NCBI GenBank assembly: GCA_032622095.1
Contig: CP136061.1
Span: forward strand, 130,582,754 to 130,646,753
DNA: 64,000 bases
From: Siphonodentalium dalli
Lineage: Eukaryota; Mollusca; Scaphopoda; Gadilida; Siphonodentaliidae
Reading direction: 5' to 3'
Every line of letters starts with the position of its first letter. Within the stretch, counting starts at the first letter, position 1. The position numbers and the translations under genes are program-made. The notes beneath the pieces are model-generated. The model saw only the letters and a list, made by a program, of their open reading frames with translations. It was not told the origin of the DNA and did not search any database. This document shows, one piece after another, positions 1 to 11,763 of the stretch.

Positions 1-1735
1 AAATATTGACCCACATTTATGTCGATACCACCTGAACCCCCCTCCATGGAATCCGACATTCGCACTACATTTGACAATGGCATCCATGCAGAACACTCTA
101 TCACGGTGTGGTAGCATCCGCATACCAGTTGCTATACGGTATGAACTAACTGTGTTTCTTTCATATCCATGCCATAACTACATATATGTCAATACATGGT
201 CATGAGTCATTTACAAGTCTATAGGAGCTCGTACATGAGCGTGGCCTATATATTTCAGATTGAGATACCATGAACTACCCTTTGGAACCGGTGACCAATA
301 CCCATTTACATGGGCAGCCATGGGCCCATTACCAACCCACAGTTACTAAGGAACAGCATCCAATGACGTGTCTTAACCACTGTGTCCATGTCATAGAAAG
401 GGGCCTGGGCCGATGATATACTATTTAGGGTTCGTTCTATTGATTTGCCTGGGTACATGCCATGTGTACATAACTATAGACACTTGTGTATTTGCACTAC
501 ATGTGGTGTTCATATGGGTCCATAGCGTATGCGTGGCTGTGGTTATAACCTAGATAGTCATGGCACATGTACATTCATGTGATGGGTTCATGTTTTACAT
601 ATAAATGTCTTGTAATAAAGTCATAACTAAATCAGCCTGGATACATGGGCTGTCCATAGTGACCCGTCTCAATTTCCTACCTATATGAGCCTGGGTCCAT
701 AGCCAAGCTATGGTGGTGCACACGACCAATCGATAGGGACCTTCATGCTATAGGGCGTTGGTCGAATGGCTGAAAAACGGACGTACGTATACGGTATTCA
801 TATAGTATAGAGACGTGGATCCATGCACATGCATGGACTTACCCGTAGGCATGGGGTCCATGTGTCTCCTATATATGTGGATCAGTCCATGGCCTACCAG
901 CATATATGTGAATCTATGAAATGATTGATAACGCCGGTGCCGTAGCTTTTATTTAGGGACATGTGTCCATGTCCTACATATAGGCACCTGTATCACTGCA
1001 TACATCATTATAGTCACTTGTGTATTAACACTATTTAAACTTGCCTGGGTCTTTGGTGTAGATATATCACGTACAAGGGGTGGGTCCATATCCTACATAT
1101 AGACAGACACCTGCTTATGCCTGGGTATAATTCAATATGGCATACATATATCGGCCTTGGTCCATGGCCTACACGTATGGATATGTGTCCATGGCCAACC
1201 TACAGTGCCATATGTGTATGTGCTATTTATAAGGGCCCCCCATCCTTAACTTTCGTCTATGTGGCATCGGTCCAATATCTATATATAGGTTGGTCTGTCA
1301 TAAAACTGTCTCATATGTTCATACCATATATAGGTTCCTGAATCCATGGTGCACTAATCTATTGTGCATCGGACTTGGTCTATGGTATATTAGTACATGG
1401 TCTATCTGTGGGCACTTGGTTATTTGCACCATGTAACAGTGTCAAGGTCATGATCATAGATATCATGCATGTATGGTTATATGAAGCGGTCTGGTTCATG
1501 GACTATACATATCCTACGTAGCCTATATGTATGGACATGGGTCCTGTGAGTATATATGTGCCTGGGTTCCTAACCTAACTATTGTAGGCTAGGGCCATGG
1601 CTAACATATTGGTGGCTGACCCTAGCTATGTTCTTCATATATAGTAGAGTTGGTCCGTGACTTACATTATATAACTAGCTGTCTGGGTCTATGGCTTATA
1701 TAACTATTATGGCCATGCCTCATATTAAATATAAG
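1..1735. repeat. Degenerate satellite-like field rich in TCCATGG and CATATATG
   Basis: The stretch keeps re-using a small vocabulary (TGGGTCCATGG, CCTACATATA, GGCACTTGTGTAT, CATATATGTG) at irregular spacings of about 30-60 bases, for example around 840-900, 1080-1200 and 1500-1700. It reads as an old, strongly diverged tandem repeat. No coding exon was recognised; the short ORFs inside look like repeat translations. The left end lies outside the window. Confidence 0.6.
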
Positions 1736-1850
1736 CAACAACTTTTCAACTCTCACTTTGAATTCCCGATATCTAAACTGATGGACCACAACGGATAAGT
1801 GTACCCATATTCCGGTTAGACTCACACTAACAACATTTATAATTGTTTTT

Positions 1851-2410
1851 CACCATAAAAACGTTAATACTACCATAATATCAGTCATATGTGCATGTTT
1901 GTATTTCGGGTATGACCCTGGCAACAGTTACCACTCATATAAGTAAGAATTATATGGCATTTTTTTCCGCCATTGTTTTCACCATAAAAACGTTAATACT
2001 ACCATAATATCAGTCATATGTGCATGTTTGTATTTCGGGTATGACCCTGGCAACAGTTACCACTCATATAAGTAAGAATTATATGGTATTTTTTTCAGCC
2101 ATCTCAACACTAACAACAACTATTCTAATTGCTTTCAACACAACAGTGCTATTAGGTGTAGTTTAGTTTGTTAAAGCTAACATAATATCAGTCATATGTG
2201 CATTTTTAGATTGTGTGTGCGTCCCTAGCAACCGCCACCCCTTGTAAGTAAGTAATATGGCAATTTGTCAGTCAGGTCAAAACTGACAACAAATATGTTC
2301 ACCATAAACATGCTACACGACGTAGTTTAGTTTGTTAGAACACGTATAATATCAGTCATATGCATTAATCCGATGCCGGGTAGTTGCCTAGCAACCGTTG
2401 CTAAGAAGAG
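1851..2410. repeat. Tandem repeat, ~129-bp unit, two near-identical plus two diverged copies
   Basis: Copies at 1851-1979 and 1980-2108 are almost identical (CACCATAAAAACGTTAATAC ... GGTATGACCCTGGCAACAG). Diverged copies follow around 2180-2300 and 2300-2410, recognised by CATAATATCAGTCATATG and CCTAGCAACCG. The first two were evidently duplicated more recently than the others. Confidence 0.8.
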
Positions 2411-3640
2411 CCTGTTGCAAATTACGCCATATGTGTAAATGAGCAGTAGCGTATAAGGAACATATGTGGCAAGTTTCATGCTTTTATCGCCCTTTTCACA
2501 GTTGGTGTGTTTTCTACAACAAGCACTTGGACTAGCGGAAGGGCAAAATGTGACGAGAGCCAGTTTAGGGGGTAGGGTATGTTTTTACAAGTATTGACCA
2601 CTTATCATAGGTATAGTTGCTAATCCAGCATATTATGTTGGAGGAGTGATATCTGTGCAGTTTTTAAAACAAATTGCTTGCGCCTACGTAATGAATAGCC
2701 CGAGAAATTTGACATCGAATAATACAGATTGTCTGAAAAAATCGTCATTTTTTGGGGTCATTATGTTATTTTATATCCATATCTGCGAAATTCATTCAAA
2801 TCCCCCCGTTGAATTTGTATCTCTGGTTCGAGAATTGTGTATTGAACAATATTGAGTACATTTGATATATGTTTCGGCTGAAAAATTGTTATAACATCCC
2901 ATTATTCCTATGATTGTAAAAAATATATAAGTTTTTATTTTTTTTATGAAAAAAATTGGTTAACTCCGAAAGCTCAACTCCGATTTTAGGGGACTTTTCG
3001 TGACGCATCCGCGATGTTATGGCCTAAATAATATAAAAAAATCAGCTTTCCTGGATTTATTTCCTTACTTTTCCCCATTCACGCCTAATGTGCCTGGACT
3101 AAGGCAACTGGAGTCCACGCAAGCACTAAATAGGACAATAGGTACAACTATTCACAACTCGAAACAATATATATATATATCAACACACAAAACTCACACA
3201 GAGAAATCAAGGTAAGTCTTCTCCGCCGGTCCTGGTTCGGAATGGGGGTGTGGCTTTGCTTCTTGCTTTGGTGGCATCCACCCCATCCATGCAGAGTAGG
3301 CAAACACCTACTGTGCATGGGTATATATCAATCTCACAAACCATACAGACGCTCTTCAGCGGAAATACGGCATTCAAACGTGGGTTGTAGGAGAGGACCG
3401 ACGGCCCTTTAAAATCTTCCCGGGTATCATCCCCAAACTCCAAACTTTCTTTCTTTCCAGTTCGATGTGTTCCATGTTCATCTATGGTCATTCGGTTGTA
3501 TATGTTTACCCTTGTTTTCTGTGAACACTGAATGTTCTATGTGTAAATAGTCATCTCATTGCTCGTGGCCAGTGCAAATATGACTGAGTATAAAGTATCA
3601 TTCATTCCCAAAAATAATATCCATGGCACAAAGATATCAG
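2411..3640. other. Unassigned AT-rich sequence
   Basis: No gene or family recognised. A short (AT)n tract sits at about 3168-3180. The minus strand has a 94-codon ORF (3207-3491) with two CxxC pairs (VCMVC, VCLLC) and composition richer than its surroundings. It could be a broken transposase or exon, but no family could be named. Confidence 0.3.
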
Positions 3641-3906
3641 CATATTCTCCCGAAAATAAGCTCACATTGAACCTGTTTCAAAAACACAAATAAGCCCATA
3701 TCGGCATTATTTTTTGTTTACGCTCTATATGAACCTAAATCTAATTACCAGCTCTTTATCATGTGTTTTCACAGTGCCCGAGCCATAACACGGAATAACT
3801 GGTATAAGTCGACTATGGACATAATTCAGAATAAAATAAGTCAAATATGAATATATGTGAATATTTAGTCCGAATATGAACTTATTTGCACCAGGATATG
3901 TTGAGA
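3641..3906. repeat. Dispersed repeat, copy 1 (partner at 13882-14108)
   Basis: The block from TTCTCCCGAAAATAAGCTCA to GCACCAGGATATGTTGAG aligns, with many substitutions, to 13882-14108. Shared strings include CATAACACGGAATAACTGG versus CATAAAACAGAATAACGGG, and AATATGAATATATGTGAATA. Same orientation in both places. Class unknown. Confidence 0.65.
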
Positions 3907-4123
3907 AATATAGTTCCAAGTTTAATTCACATCTCTCCCTATCTTATCAACATTGACATAAGAGACAGTGACATTCAGTATAATATATCCTTTCTGAGAT
4001 AAAGCCGTGTAGATGAGATACAGAGGAACAAGCAATAATACGCATATCTTCAACTAATTGTCATATAACAAATGACTGGAAGATCGATTGGGGTCATCGA
4101 GTTTTGACCGGCAGAGTAATTAA

Positions 4124-4505
4124 CCCTTTACCCAACAGAAGGGCCCTGTGCCAATGCATTCTCTTATATATGCGAGTCGACCATAGGTCGCCTCGCATAT
4201 ATAAGAGAATGCATTGGCTTAACACATTACAAATTATAAAATTGTTAAAGAATGTAAGAAAAAATGGTAAAAAGTGTTAAAAAAAAGGCCAATGCATTCT
4301 CTTATATATGCGAGGCGACCTATGGTCGACTCGCATATATAAGAGAATGCATTGGCACAGGGTATAACTGTAAACATCACAATGTGGTCAATGAGCCGGT
4401 TCCAATGATATCCATATTTGTATGGTTTTATTGAGACAGACCGAAGATATTTTAGGCTGTTGAATCTTTATTTGGCCGGTTTTGGCCGGTTTGTTGGGTA
4501 AAGGG
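4124..4505. mobile_element. piggyBac-type MITE with TTAA target duplication
   Basis: The ends are CCCTTTACCCAACA at 4124 and its complement TGTTGGGTAAAGGG ending at 4505, flanked on both sides by TTAA (4120-4123 and 4506-4509). TTAA duplications with ends beginning CCC are typical of the piggyBac superfamily. The element is 382 bp and codes for nothing. It sits in the inner end of the left repeat of the 4072-4944 element, so it inserted later. Confidence 0.85.
4144..4362. repeat. Palindrome of palindromes inside the MITE
   Basis: 4150-4218 is a hairpin: GCCAATGCATTCTCTTATAT runs into its reverse complement across a 16-base loop. 4288-4356 is the same hairpin in reverse orientation, with an exactly complementary loop. 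The outer arms 4144-4218 and 4288-4362 pair over 75 bases, so the segment can fold as two small hairpins or one large one. Confidence 0.9.
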
Positions 4506-5193
4506 TTAAACACACGAAGGGATTCACACGCACTATGTTTAAAGTGATGTGGAACACCCCGGTATGGTGATCAAATATAAATGGAGAACAATCTTGTTCA
4601 AAGTAGTCATTTTTAAAAATATTATATCCGTCATTCTTATATATTAATTAAATGCAGTGACTCTCGATGGCGAAATCGTTTTCGTTAGTTTATCGCCGAC
4701 AGATGCGTCCCGAAACAAGTAGTAAATATTTATATTTGAGCGTAGTTCAGAAGATGTTTTCTATGGAGTGGTACGATCGATTTGCTTCAGATTGTCGGTG
4801 ATGTTAGTAGAATGGTACATTCCTCCAGTTGGCATAGCGCCTGGATACTAACTGATCAGGTTCACACACCCGAACAAGTACATAACATGTCTTTAATTAC
4901 TCTGCCGATCAAAACACAATGACCTCGATCGATCTTCCAGTCATGCATTATGATCAGATACCAGTATATTTACTGCAAATCAAATTGAAATATATCTAAG
5001 ATGTTTGCAAGTATTAAAGAGATAATTGACATAATTACAATGAAAATTAGCCCAAAATAAAATCACGCAAAAATATTAACAAAACGGCGTCAAAACAGCT
5101 GATTGGAAAACCCGGTAACTGGAGCAGAAATTGCGCCTAATATAACAACACGCGGCGATGTGGGTTCATTGCTTTTTTTTATGAATAGAGATT

Positions 5194-5490
5194 TCAGTTA
5201 TTGCTTGATAAAAATTGGATACATTCGTGTAAACATCGTGATTTGAAATGTTTCTTACGGGCAATAATTGTGTGAATGTAGATGGTGTTAATAAATTTGG
5301 GTCTTGGTTTCTCCCGCTCAGGATCATCAAATGTTTCTATCACAACCGAATATATTCGTTGTGCATAACACCCTTTTCTTAAAGTGTCTTGTCGTGGAAG
5401 CCTGATCTTCAGTACCACGAATGAACGTATTTTGTCAGCCACGTTGCCATCTGAAACAGGGTCATCGTCATTTTCTATATATATATATAA
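5194..5490 (-). pseudogene. Possible coding fragment of unknown family
   Basis: A minus-strand reading frame of about 90 codons has protein-like composition (acidic EN-DDD start, then VADKIRSFVVLKIRLPRQ and ETFDDPEREKPRPKF) and ends at a stop near 5194. A weak splice acceptor (CTGTTTCAG) sits near its start. It could be an exon or a transposon remnant. No domain was recognised and no partner exon was found. Confidence 0.2.
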
Positions 5491-5499
5491 TTACTTCTT

Positions 5500-6524
5500 C
5501 CATCGACATTGTACTCTATCTGTGGACATTGTTTGTCGAGCCTTAGCTTACATTGTATATATGACACCTTGTCAAACTAATCCAAGTGACAATCATTCAT
5601 TGTCAATGGAATTTTGCTATGATCTGACCATCCACCTAGCCCTCAGTATAATGGGATGAGGAACAACCCTTCTTTCTCGTGTTCAAGCATCACCGAGAAT
5701 ATATGCGAAGTTTGCTGCTTTTATCACAAAGTGCAAAAAAATTGCACCAGGCCGCTGCACTCTACCCGCCTCATGCATATTTTGAGGCGGGTTGTCAAAT
5801 TTCATCAAATTTTCATTACATGGGCACAGCCATAATGTTTACGTTTTGGGAAATAATCGCTGGCTAAAGTTTCCAGTTGTACGTAGTCTGCTCTTTAACA
5901 ATTGTGATGTCACAAACAATAACATATTCTACATAAATATGATTATATAATATATGCATAGCATATATACATGAAATAATTATTTATTTGCGTGCGTAAT
6001 CTACGGAAATAATGGAACTACGTTTGTTATGCATGCAAGAGATTGCAGAAATTCCTTCATTGGTTGGCAGATACATTTCTCTATAAGGCTTTGTAGGCAG
6101 AAACATTCTCATTGGTTTGTGGATTTCTTTAGTATTTTAGGCAATTGCATCGGCTGGAAGACTGTTTGCAGAGTATATCGCTAAAAAATCCAACATAAGA
6201 TTCTGCATAAAATAAAATCTGGTTTTCTTGGAAAGTGTGTGTTAGTGTAGGAACAATATCGTTTATTATGGGATTGTTTCACTCTTCCAAGTTAAAGGTT
6301 TATTTCGCAAAAATAATAAGCTTTATTTAAGACTTGTATAAATTTTTCTCTATTTATTAAATAGAGCACTTCGAAAATTCATATGTTGTAATTTCTAACT
6401 TAGTATGTTTTCCTGGCGTAGTTCATATCTGCAATGTTTCATTGATAATGTGCATTGGGTCTGATAAACACATGCACCCATCACACTGAGAACAATGGCC
6501 AGAAGTGGTTCACAGTTCCATGTG
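5500..6524. other. No feature seen
   Basis: AT-rich sequence with short (TA)n runs near 5475-5490. No gene, inverted-repeat element or repeat shared with the rest of the window was recognised. Confidence 0.4.
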
Positions 6525-8244
6525 ACATAGGCTGACATATATCTCAGAAGTTAGTTTCTACAAATTATACATATTGAGTGTGGACTCAGAGATTGTCTGG
6601 GGAATTCACTAAATGTAGTATTATAGTACCAGAAGTGGTCACACATGAACACACAATGTGAAGAGACGAAACCCAGCCATCTCATTTTAGCCATAGATGG
6701 CTTGATGACTGGGCATGTTGAAATCAGTAAATGAGTAGAATTACCCATAACTCGCATTGCAGAGGTTTTATAAATGCCTGAAGTGACTTAGTGCTGAACA
6801 ATTAACTGTCAGTTACCTCAGCACTCGCAGAAAATCTGTCTTCCACATAAATAGGACCGAAGTGGCTAATACAATGGAAGTTGCAAGTGGGCACCAAGTC
6901 TAAGACCAATATCAGAAGTTACCAGTACATATCTATATGCTGGCTAATTACTATGGCTTTAGAATTCGCCTTGTATCATAGCTAAAGGGGCCAGCCAAAA
7001 TGTTCTCATCACCTGTATTTTATTCATAAAATATTAAGGGAGTATATATTTTGGGGGAAATATTGTTTTGTGTGCCTTATGTCTACATTCCCAGTTAAAT
7101 GCAACTTAGGAAATGTTATCTACATTCAAAGACGACGGTGCAGAACCCTGGAACAAAATTTACTACACCTGCCTACATCGAATAATTATAGTCACGCCAA
7201 GCTGATCAACGTGTTTGACATTTTTTCAATGTATTAATCAATCTGGCGAAATGTAATCTGCATGATTATTCATTTTTATTATATAACTGTCATTATTTTC
7301 ACTAAATACCACGATTGTTTGGCGATGGGTCATATGTGGTGCTTCGATGTCGAAATCTGCCAAAATTGCCTCCCTGTTTTTCTATGAATCCAGGATTTCT
7401 TCCAGTAGAGTCAGTAATTAAGATGTATCATTTTGTGGTAAGATTAATAAAATTTTGTCATATCACTCTTAGGAATCACATATATTGCAAGTGACCATGT
7501 GTGGTTACTGTACTTATTCACCTCTGGAATTTCTTTAGTTGGCATGTAAGTGTTGCCAATTATAAATTCCCATTATATAATCTTGCCGTTTAATATTTAA
7601 TATATTATCTAAGCAGCGTGAATTCCGTTACTTATTCCTTAATAATAAAAAAATTGGGAAAATGTGGCAAATGACCATGGCAACGTCTTAAGTAAAGCGA
7701 GACAAAATTTCCTGTGAATTTTTTTTTTGGAAAAAGTAAAAATAATGCCCGAAAATTAGGCAAAGTCCGAAAATTAACGGAAATTGGCTGAAACAAGTGC
7801 GGGGTCATAAATGGCCACCTAGGCCAAAACTTTTGGGCCGGAAAAGTTTTGGGTCGAGTCCGAAAAAGTGGGTCGAATTCCAGTTTTCGCTCTGCTTGGT
7901 CGGGAAAATTTCGGAAAATGTGCCAAACTGTCCACTTATTAAAAAATGGCCACCTGGTCCGAACTTTTTGGGCGGAAAAGTTTTTGGGTCGAGTCCGAAA
8001 AAGTGGGCCGAATTCCAGTTTTCCCTCTGCTCGGTCGGGAAAATTTCGAAAAATGTGGCAAACTGTCACATATTAAAAAATGGCCACCTGGGCCGAACTT
8101 TTTGGGCGGAAATTTTTTTTGGGTCGAGTACGAAAAAGTGGGTCAAATAGAAATTCCCGCTCTGCTCGGTCAGGAAAATTTGGGAAAATGTGGCAAATGA
8201 GCATGGCTACGTCTTAAGAAGGGCGAGACAAAATTTCCTGTGAA
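6525..8244. repeat. 1,720-bp tandem duplication, unit 1
   Basis: This unit and 8245-9964 are collinear at a constant offset of 1,720 bases with only a handful of differences (C/T near 7136/8856; small changes in T and A runs near 7720 and 8110; C/G near 8024). About the first 1,086 bases are ordinary flanking DNA and the rest is the left end of a foldback element. The breakpoint falls inside the foldback arm (AAATTTCCTGTGAA | ACATAGGCTGACAT). Confidence 0.95.
7611..8244. mobile_element. Truncated left end of the foldback element
   Basis: Starts with the same terminal sequence (AAGCAGCGTGAATTCCGTTA) as the full element at 9331 and carries the first subrepeats of the left arm, then stops at the duplication breakpoint. 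It is a by-product of the tandem duplication, not an independent insertion. Confidence 0.85.
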
Positions 8245-9964
8245 ACATAGGCTGACATATATCTCAGAAGTTAGTTTCTACAAATTATACATATTGAGTG
8301 TGGACTCAGAGATTGTCTGGGGAATTCACTAAATGTAGTATTATAGTACCAGAAGTGGTCACACATGAACACACAATGTGAAGAGACGAAACCCAGCCAT
8401 CTCATTTTAGCCATAGATGGCTTGATGACTGGGCATGTTGAAATCAGTAAATGAGTAGAATTACCCATAACTCGCATTGCAGAGGTTTTATAAATGCCTG
8501 AAGTGACTTAGTGCTGAACAATTAACTGTCAGTTACCTCAGCACTCGCAGAAAATCTGTCTTCCACATAAATAGGACCGAAGTGGCTAATACAATGGAAG
8601 TTGCAAGTGGGCACCAAGTCTAAGACCAATATCAGAAGTTACCAGTACATATCTATATGCTGGCTAATTACTATGGCTTTAGAATTCGCCTTGTATCATA
8701 GCTAAAGGGGCCAGCCAAAATGTTCTCATCACCTGTATTTTATTCATAAAATATTAAGGGAGTATATATTTTGGGGGAAATATTGTTTTGTGTGCCTTAT
8801 GTCTACATTCCCAGTTAAATGCAACTTAGGAAATGTTATCTACATTCAAAGACGATGGTGCAGAACCCTGGAACAAAATTTACTACACCTGCCTACATCG
8901 AATAATTATAGTCACGCCAAGCTGATCAACGTGTTTGACATTTTTTCAATGTATTAATCAATCTGGCGAAATGTAATCTGCATGATTATTCATTTTTATT
9001 ATATAACTGTCATTATTTTCACTAAATACCACGATTGTTTGGCGATGGGTCATATGTGGTGCTTCGATGTCGAAATCTGCCAAAATTGCCTCCCTGTTTT
9101 TCTATGAATCCAGGATTTCTTCCAGTAGAGTCAGTAATTAAGATGTATCATTTTGTGGTAAGATTAATAAAATTTTGTCATATCACTCTTAGGAATCACA
9201 TATATTGCAAGTGACCATGTGTGGTTACTGTACTTATTCACCTCTGGAATTTCTTTAGTTGGCATGTAAGTGTTGCCAATTATAAATTCCCATTATATAA
9301 TCTTGCCGTTTAATATTTAATATATTATCTAAGCAGCGTGAATTCCGTTACTTATTCCTTAATAATAAAAAAATTGGGAAAATGTGGCAAATGACCATGG
9401 CAACGTCTTAAGTAAAGCGAGACAAAATTTCCTGTGAAATTTTTTTTTGGAAAAAGTAAAAATAATGCCCGAAAATTAGGCAAAGTCCGAAAATTAACGG
9501 AAATTGGCTGAAACAAGTGCGGGGTCATAAATGGCCACCTAGGCCAAAACTTTTGGGCCGGAAAAGTTTTGGGTCGAGTCCGAAAAAGTGGGTCGAATTC
9601 CAGTTTTCGCTCTGCTTGGTCGGGAAAATTTCGGAAAATGTGCCAAACTGTCCACTTATTAAAAAATGGCCACCTGGTCCGAACTTTTTGGGCGGAAAAG
9701 TTTTTGGGTCGAGTCCGAAAAAGTGGGCCGAATTCCAGTTTTCGCTCTGCTCGGTCGGGAAAATTTCGAAAAATGTGGCAAACTGTCACATATTAAAAAA
9801 TGGCCACCTGGGCCGAACTTTTTGGGCGGAAAAGTTTTTGGGTCGAGTACGAAAAAGTGGGTCAAATAGAAATTCCCGCTCTGCTCGGTCAGGAAAATTT
9901 GGGAAAATGTGGCAAATGAGCATGGCTACGTCTTAAGAAGGGCGAGACAAAATTTACTGTGAAA
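8245..9964. repeat. 1,720-bp tandem duplication, unit 2
   Basis: Second copy of 6525-8244. Here the foldback element continues past the unit end to its right terminus at 11756, so this copy holds the complete insertion and unit 1 holds only the element's left end. Confidence 0.95.
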
Positions 9965-11756
9965 AAAATTTTCTGAAACAAGTTTAAAAAATGCATGAAA
10001 TTAGGCAAAGTCCGAGAATGAACGGAAATTGGCCGAAACAAGTGCGGGGTCATAAATGGCCACCTCGGTCATTAAATTTGGGCCGAAAAATTTTGGGTCG
10101 AGTCCGAAAAGTGGGTAGAATTCCAGTTTTCGCTCTGCTCGGTCGGGAAAATTTCGGAAAATGTGGCAAACTGTCACATATTAACAAATGGGAAAATGTG
10201 GCAAATGACCATGGCTACGTGTTAAGTAGGGCCAGACAAAATTTCCTGTGAAATTTTTTTTGGAAAAAAGTTTAAAAAATGCCCGAAATTAGGCAAAGTC
10301 CGAAAATGAACGGAAATTGGCCGAAACAAGTGCGGGGTCATAAACTTTTTTGGTCGAGTCCAAAAAAGTGGGCCGAATTCCAGTTTTCGCTCTGCTCGGT
10401 CGGGAAAATTTCGAAAAATGTGGCAAACTGTCACATATTAAAAAATGGCTACCTGGGCCGAACTTTTTGAGTGTAAAAGTTTTTGGGTCGAGTCCGAAAA
10501 AGTGGGTCAAATAGAAATTCCCGCTTTGCTCGGTCAGGAAAATTTGGGAAAATCTGGCAAATGACCATGGCTACGTCTTAAGTAGGGCGAGACAAAATTT
10601 CCTGTAAAAGAAAAAGTTCAAAAAATGCACGAAATTAGGCAAAGTGCGAAAATGCGACCCAAATTTTTTTCGGCCCAAATTTTGTTTTTGGCCGAGGTGG
10701 TCACCTACACCGAGCATGCCAAGAGGAAGACCATCACCGCCATGGATGTCGTCTATGCTCTTAAACGTCAAGGCAGAACCCTCTACGGATTCGGTGGCCA
10801 TTTATGACCCCGCACTTGTTTCGGCCAATTTCCGTTCATTTTCGGACTTTGCCTAATTTCGTGCATTTTTTGAACTTTTTCCAAAAAAAAATTTCACAGG
10901 AAATTTTGTCTCGCCCTACTTAAGACGTAGCCATGGTCATTTGCCCCCATTTTCCTGACCAAGCAGAGCGGGAATTTCTATTTGACCCACTTTTTCGGAC
11001 TCGACCCAAAAACTTTTCCGCCCAAAAAGTTCGGCCCAGGTGGCCATTTTTTAATATGTGACAGTTTGCCACATTTTCCGAAATTTAACCGACCGAGCAG
11101 AGCGAACACTTAAAATTCGACTCGACCCAAAAGTTTTTCGGCCCAAATTTTTTTGCCGAGGTAGCCATTAATGACCCAGCACTTGTTTCGGCCAATTTCC
11201 GTTTATTTTCGGACTTTGCCTATTTTCGAGGCATTTTTTAAACTTTTTTCCCGGATTTTTTTTCACACGAAATTTCGTCTCGCTTTACTTAAGACTTTAC
11301 CATGGTCATTTGCCAAATTTTCCCAAATTTTCCCGACCGAGCAGAGCGGGAATTTCTATTTGACCCACTTTTTCGGACTCGACCCAAAATATTTTCGGCC
11401 CAAAAAGTTCGGCCCAGGTGGCCATTTTTTAATATGGGACAGTTTGCCACATTTTCCGAAATTTACCCGACCGAGCAGAGCGAAAACTGAAATTCGACCC
11501 ACTTTTTCGGACTCGACCCAAAAGTTTTTCGGCCCAAAATTTTTGGCCGAGGTGGCCATTAATGACCCAGCACTTGTTTCGGCCAATTTCCGTTTATTTT
11601 CGGACTTTGCCTATTTTCGAGGCATTTTTTTACTTTTTTCCCGAATTTTTTTTCACACGAAATTTCGTCTCGCTTTACTTAAGACGTTACCATGGTCATT
11701 TGCCACATTTTCCCAAATTTTGGAATAAGGAATAAGTAACGGAATTCACGCTGCTT
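9331..11756. mobile_element. Foldback element, 2.4 kb, arms built of ~134-bp subrepeats
   Basis: The ends are AAGCAGCGTGAATTCCGTTA at 9331 and its complement ending at 11756, flanked by a 7-bp direct duplication ATTATCT (9324-9330, 11757-11763). The left arm (to ~10699) and the shorter right arm (from ~10798) are inverted copies. The arms consist of tandem subrepeats about 134 bases long, with markers GGCCACCTGGGCCGAAC, GGGTCGAGTCCGAAAAAGTG and CTGCTCGGTCGGGAAAATTT. Organisation resembles foldback transposons such as Drosophila FB or sea-urchin TU. ORFs on both strands are translations of the subrepeats; no transposase is present. Confidence 0.85.
10700..10798 (+). pseudogene. Captured 3' end of a histone H4 gene
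   Basis: Thirty-three codons match the carboxyl end of histone H4, from Val70 to the terminal Gly102: [20 protein letters not shown], then [13 protein letters not shown], with Val81 changed to Ile. The first two thirds of H4 and the native stop are missing; translation continues His-Leu-stop into transposon sequence. The fragment lies exactly where the foldback arms change orientation. It is flanked by the pentamer GGTGG (10696-10700 and 10793-10797); uninterrupted arm copies (e.g. 11533-11560) read GAGGTGGCCATTAATGAC at that place. Its codons are GC-rich compared with the surroundings. It cannot make a histone. Confidence 0.93.
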
Positions 11757-11763
11757 ATTATCT

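Larger units (their letters stand above)
4072..4944. mobile_element. Terminal-inverted-repeat element (host of a nested MITE)
   Basis: The 52-bp ends at 4072-4123 (ATGACTGGAAGATCGAT...) and 4893-4944 are diverged reverse complements with no length difference. Each inner end is GCAGAGTAATTAA or its complement. The interior has no ORF of note, and about 380 bp of it is a separate nested element (4124-4505). No target-site duplication could be fixed. A non-autonomous DNA transposon is the likeliest reading. Confidence 0.7.

Noticed and set aside
10625-10807. A working histone H4 gene
   Set aside because: Only residues 70-102 are present, the upstream sequence is transposon, and the native stop is missing.
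7632-11728. Overlapping ORFs of 60-185 codons on both strands (e.g. 7632-8069, 9517-9936, 11171-11728)
   Set aside because: They are all translations of the same foldback subrepeat in different frames and orientations; no start context or domain.
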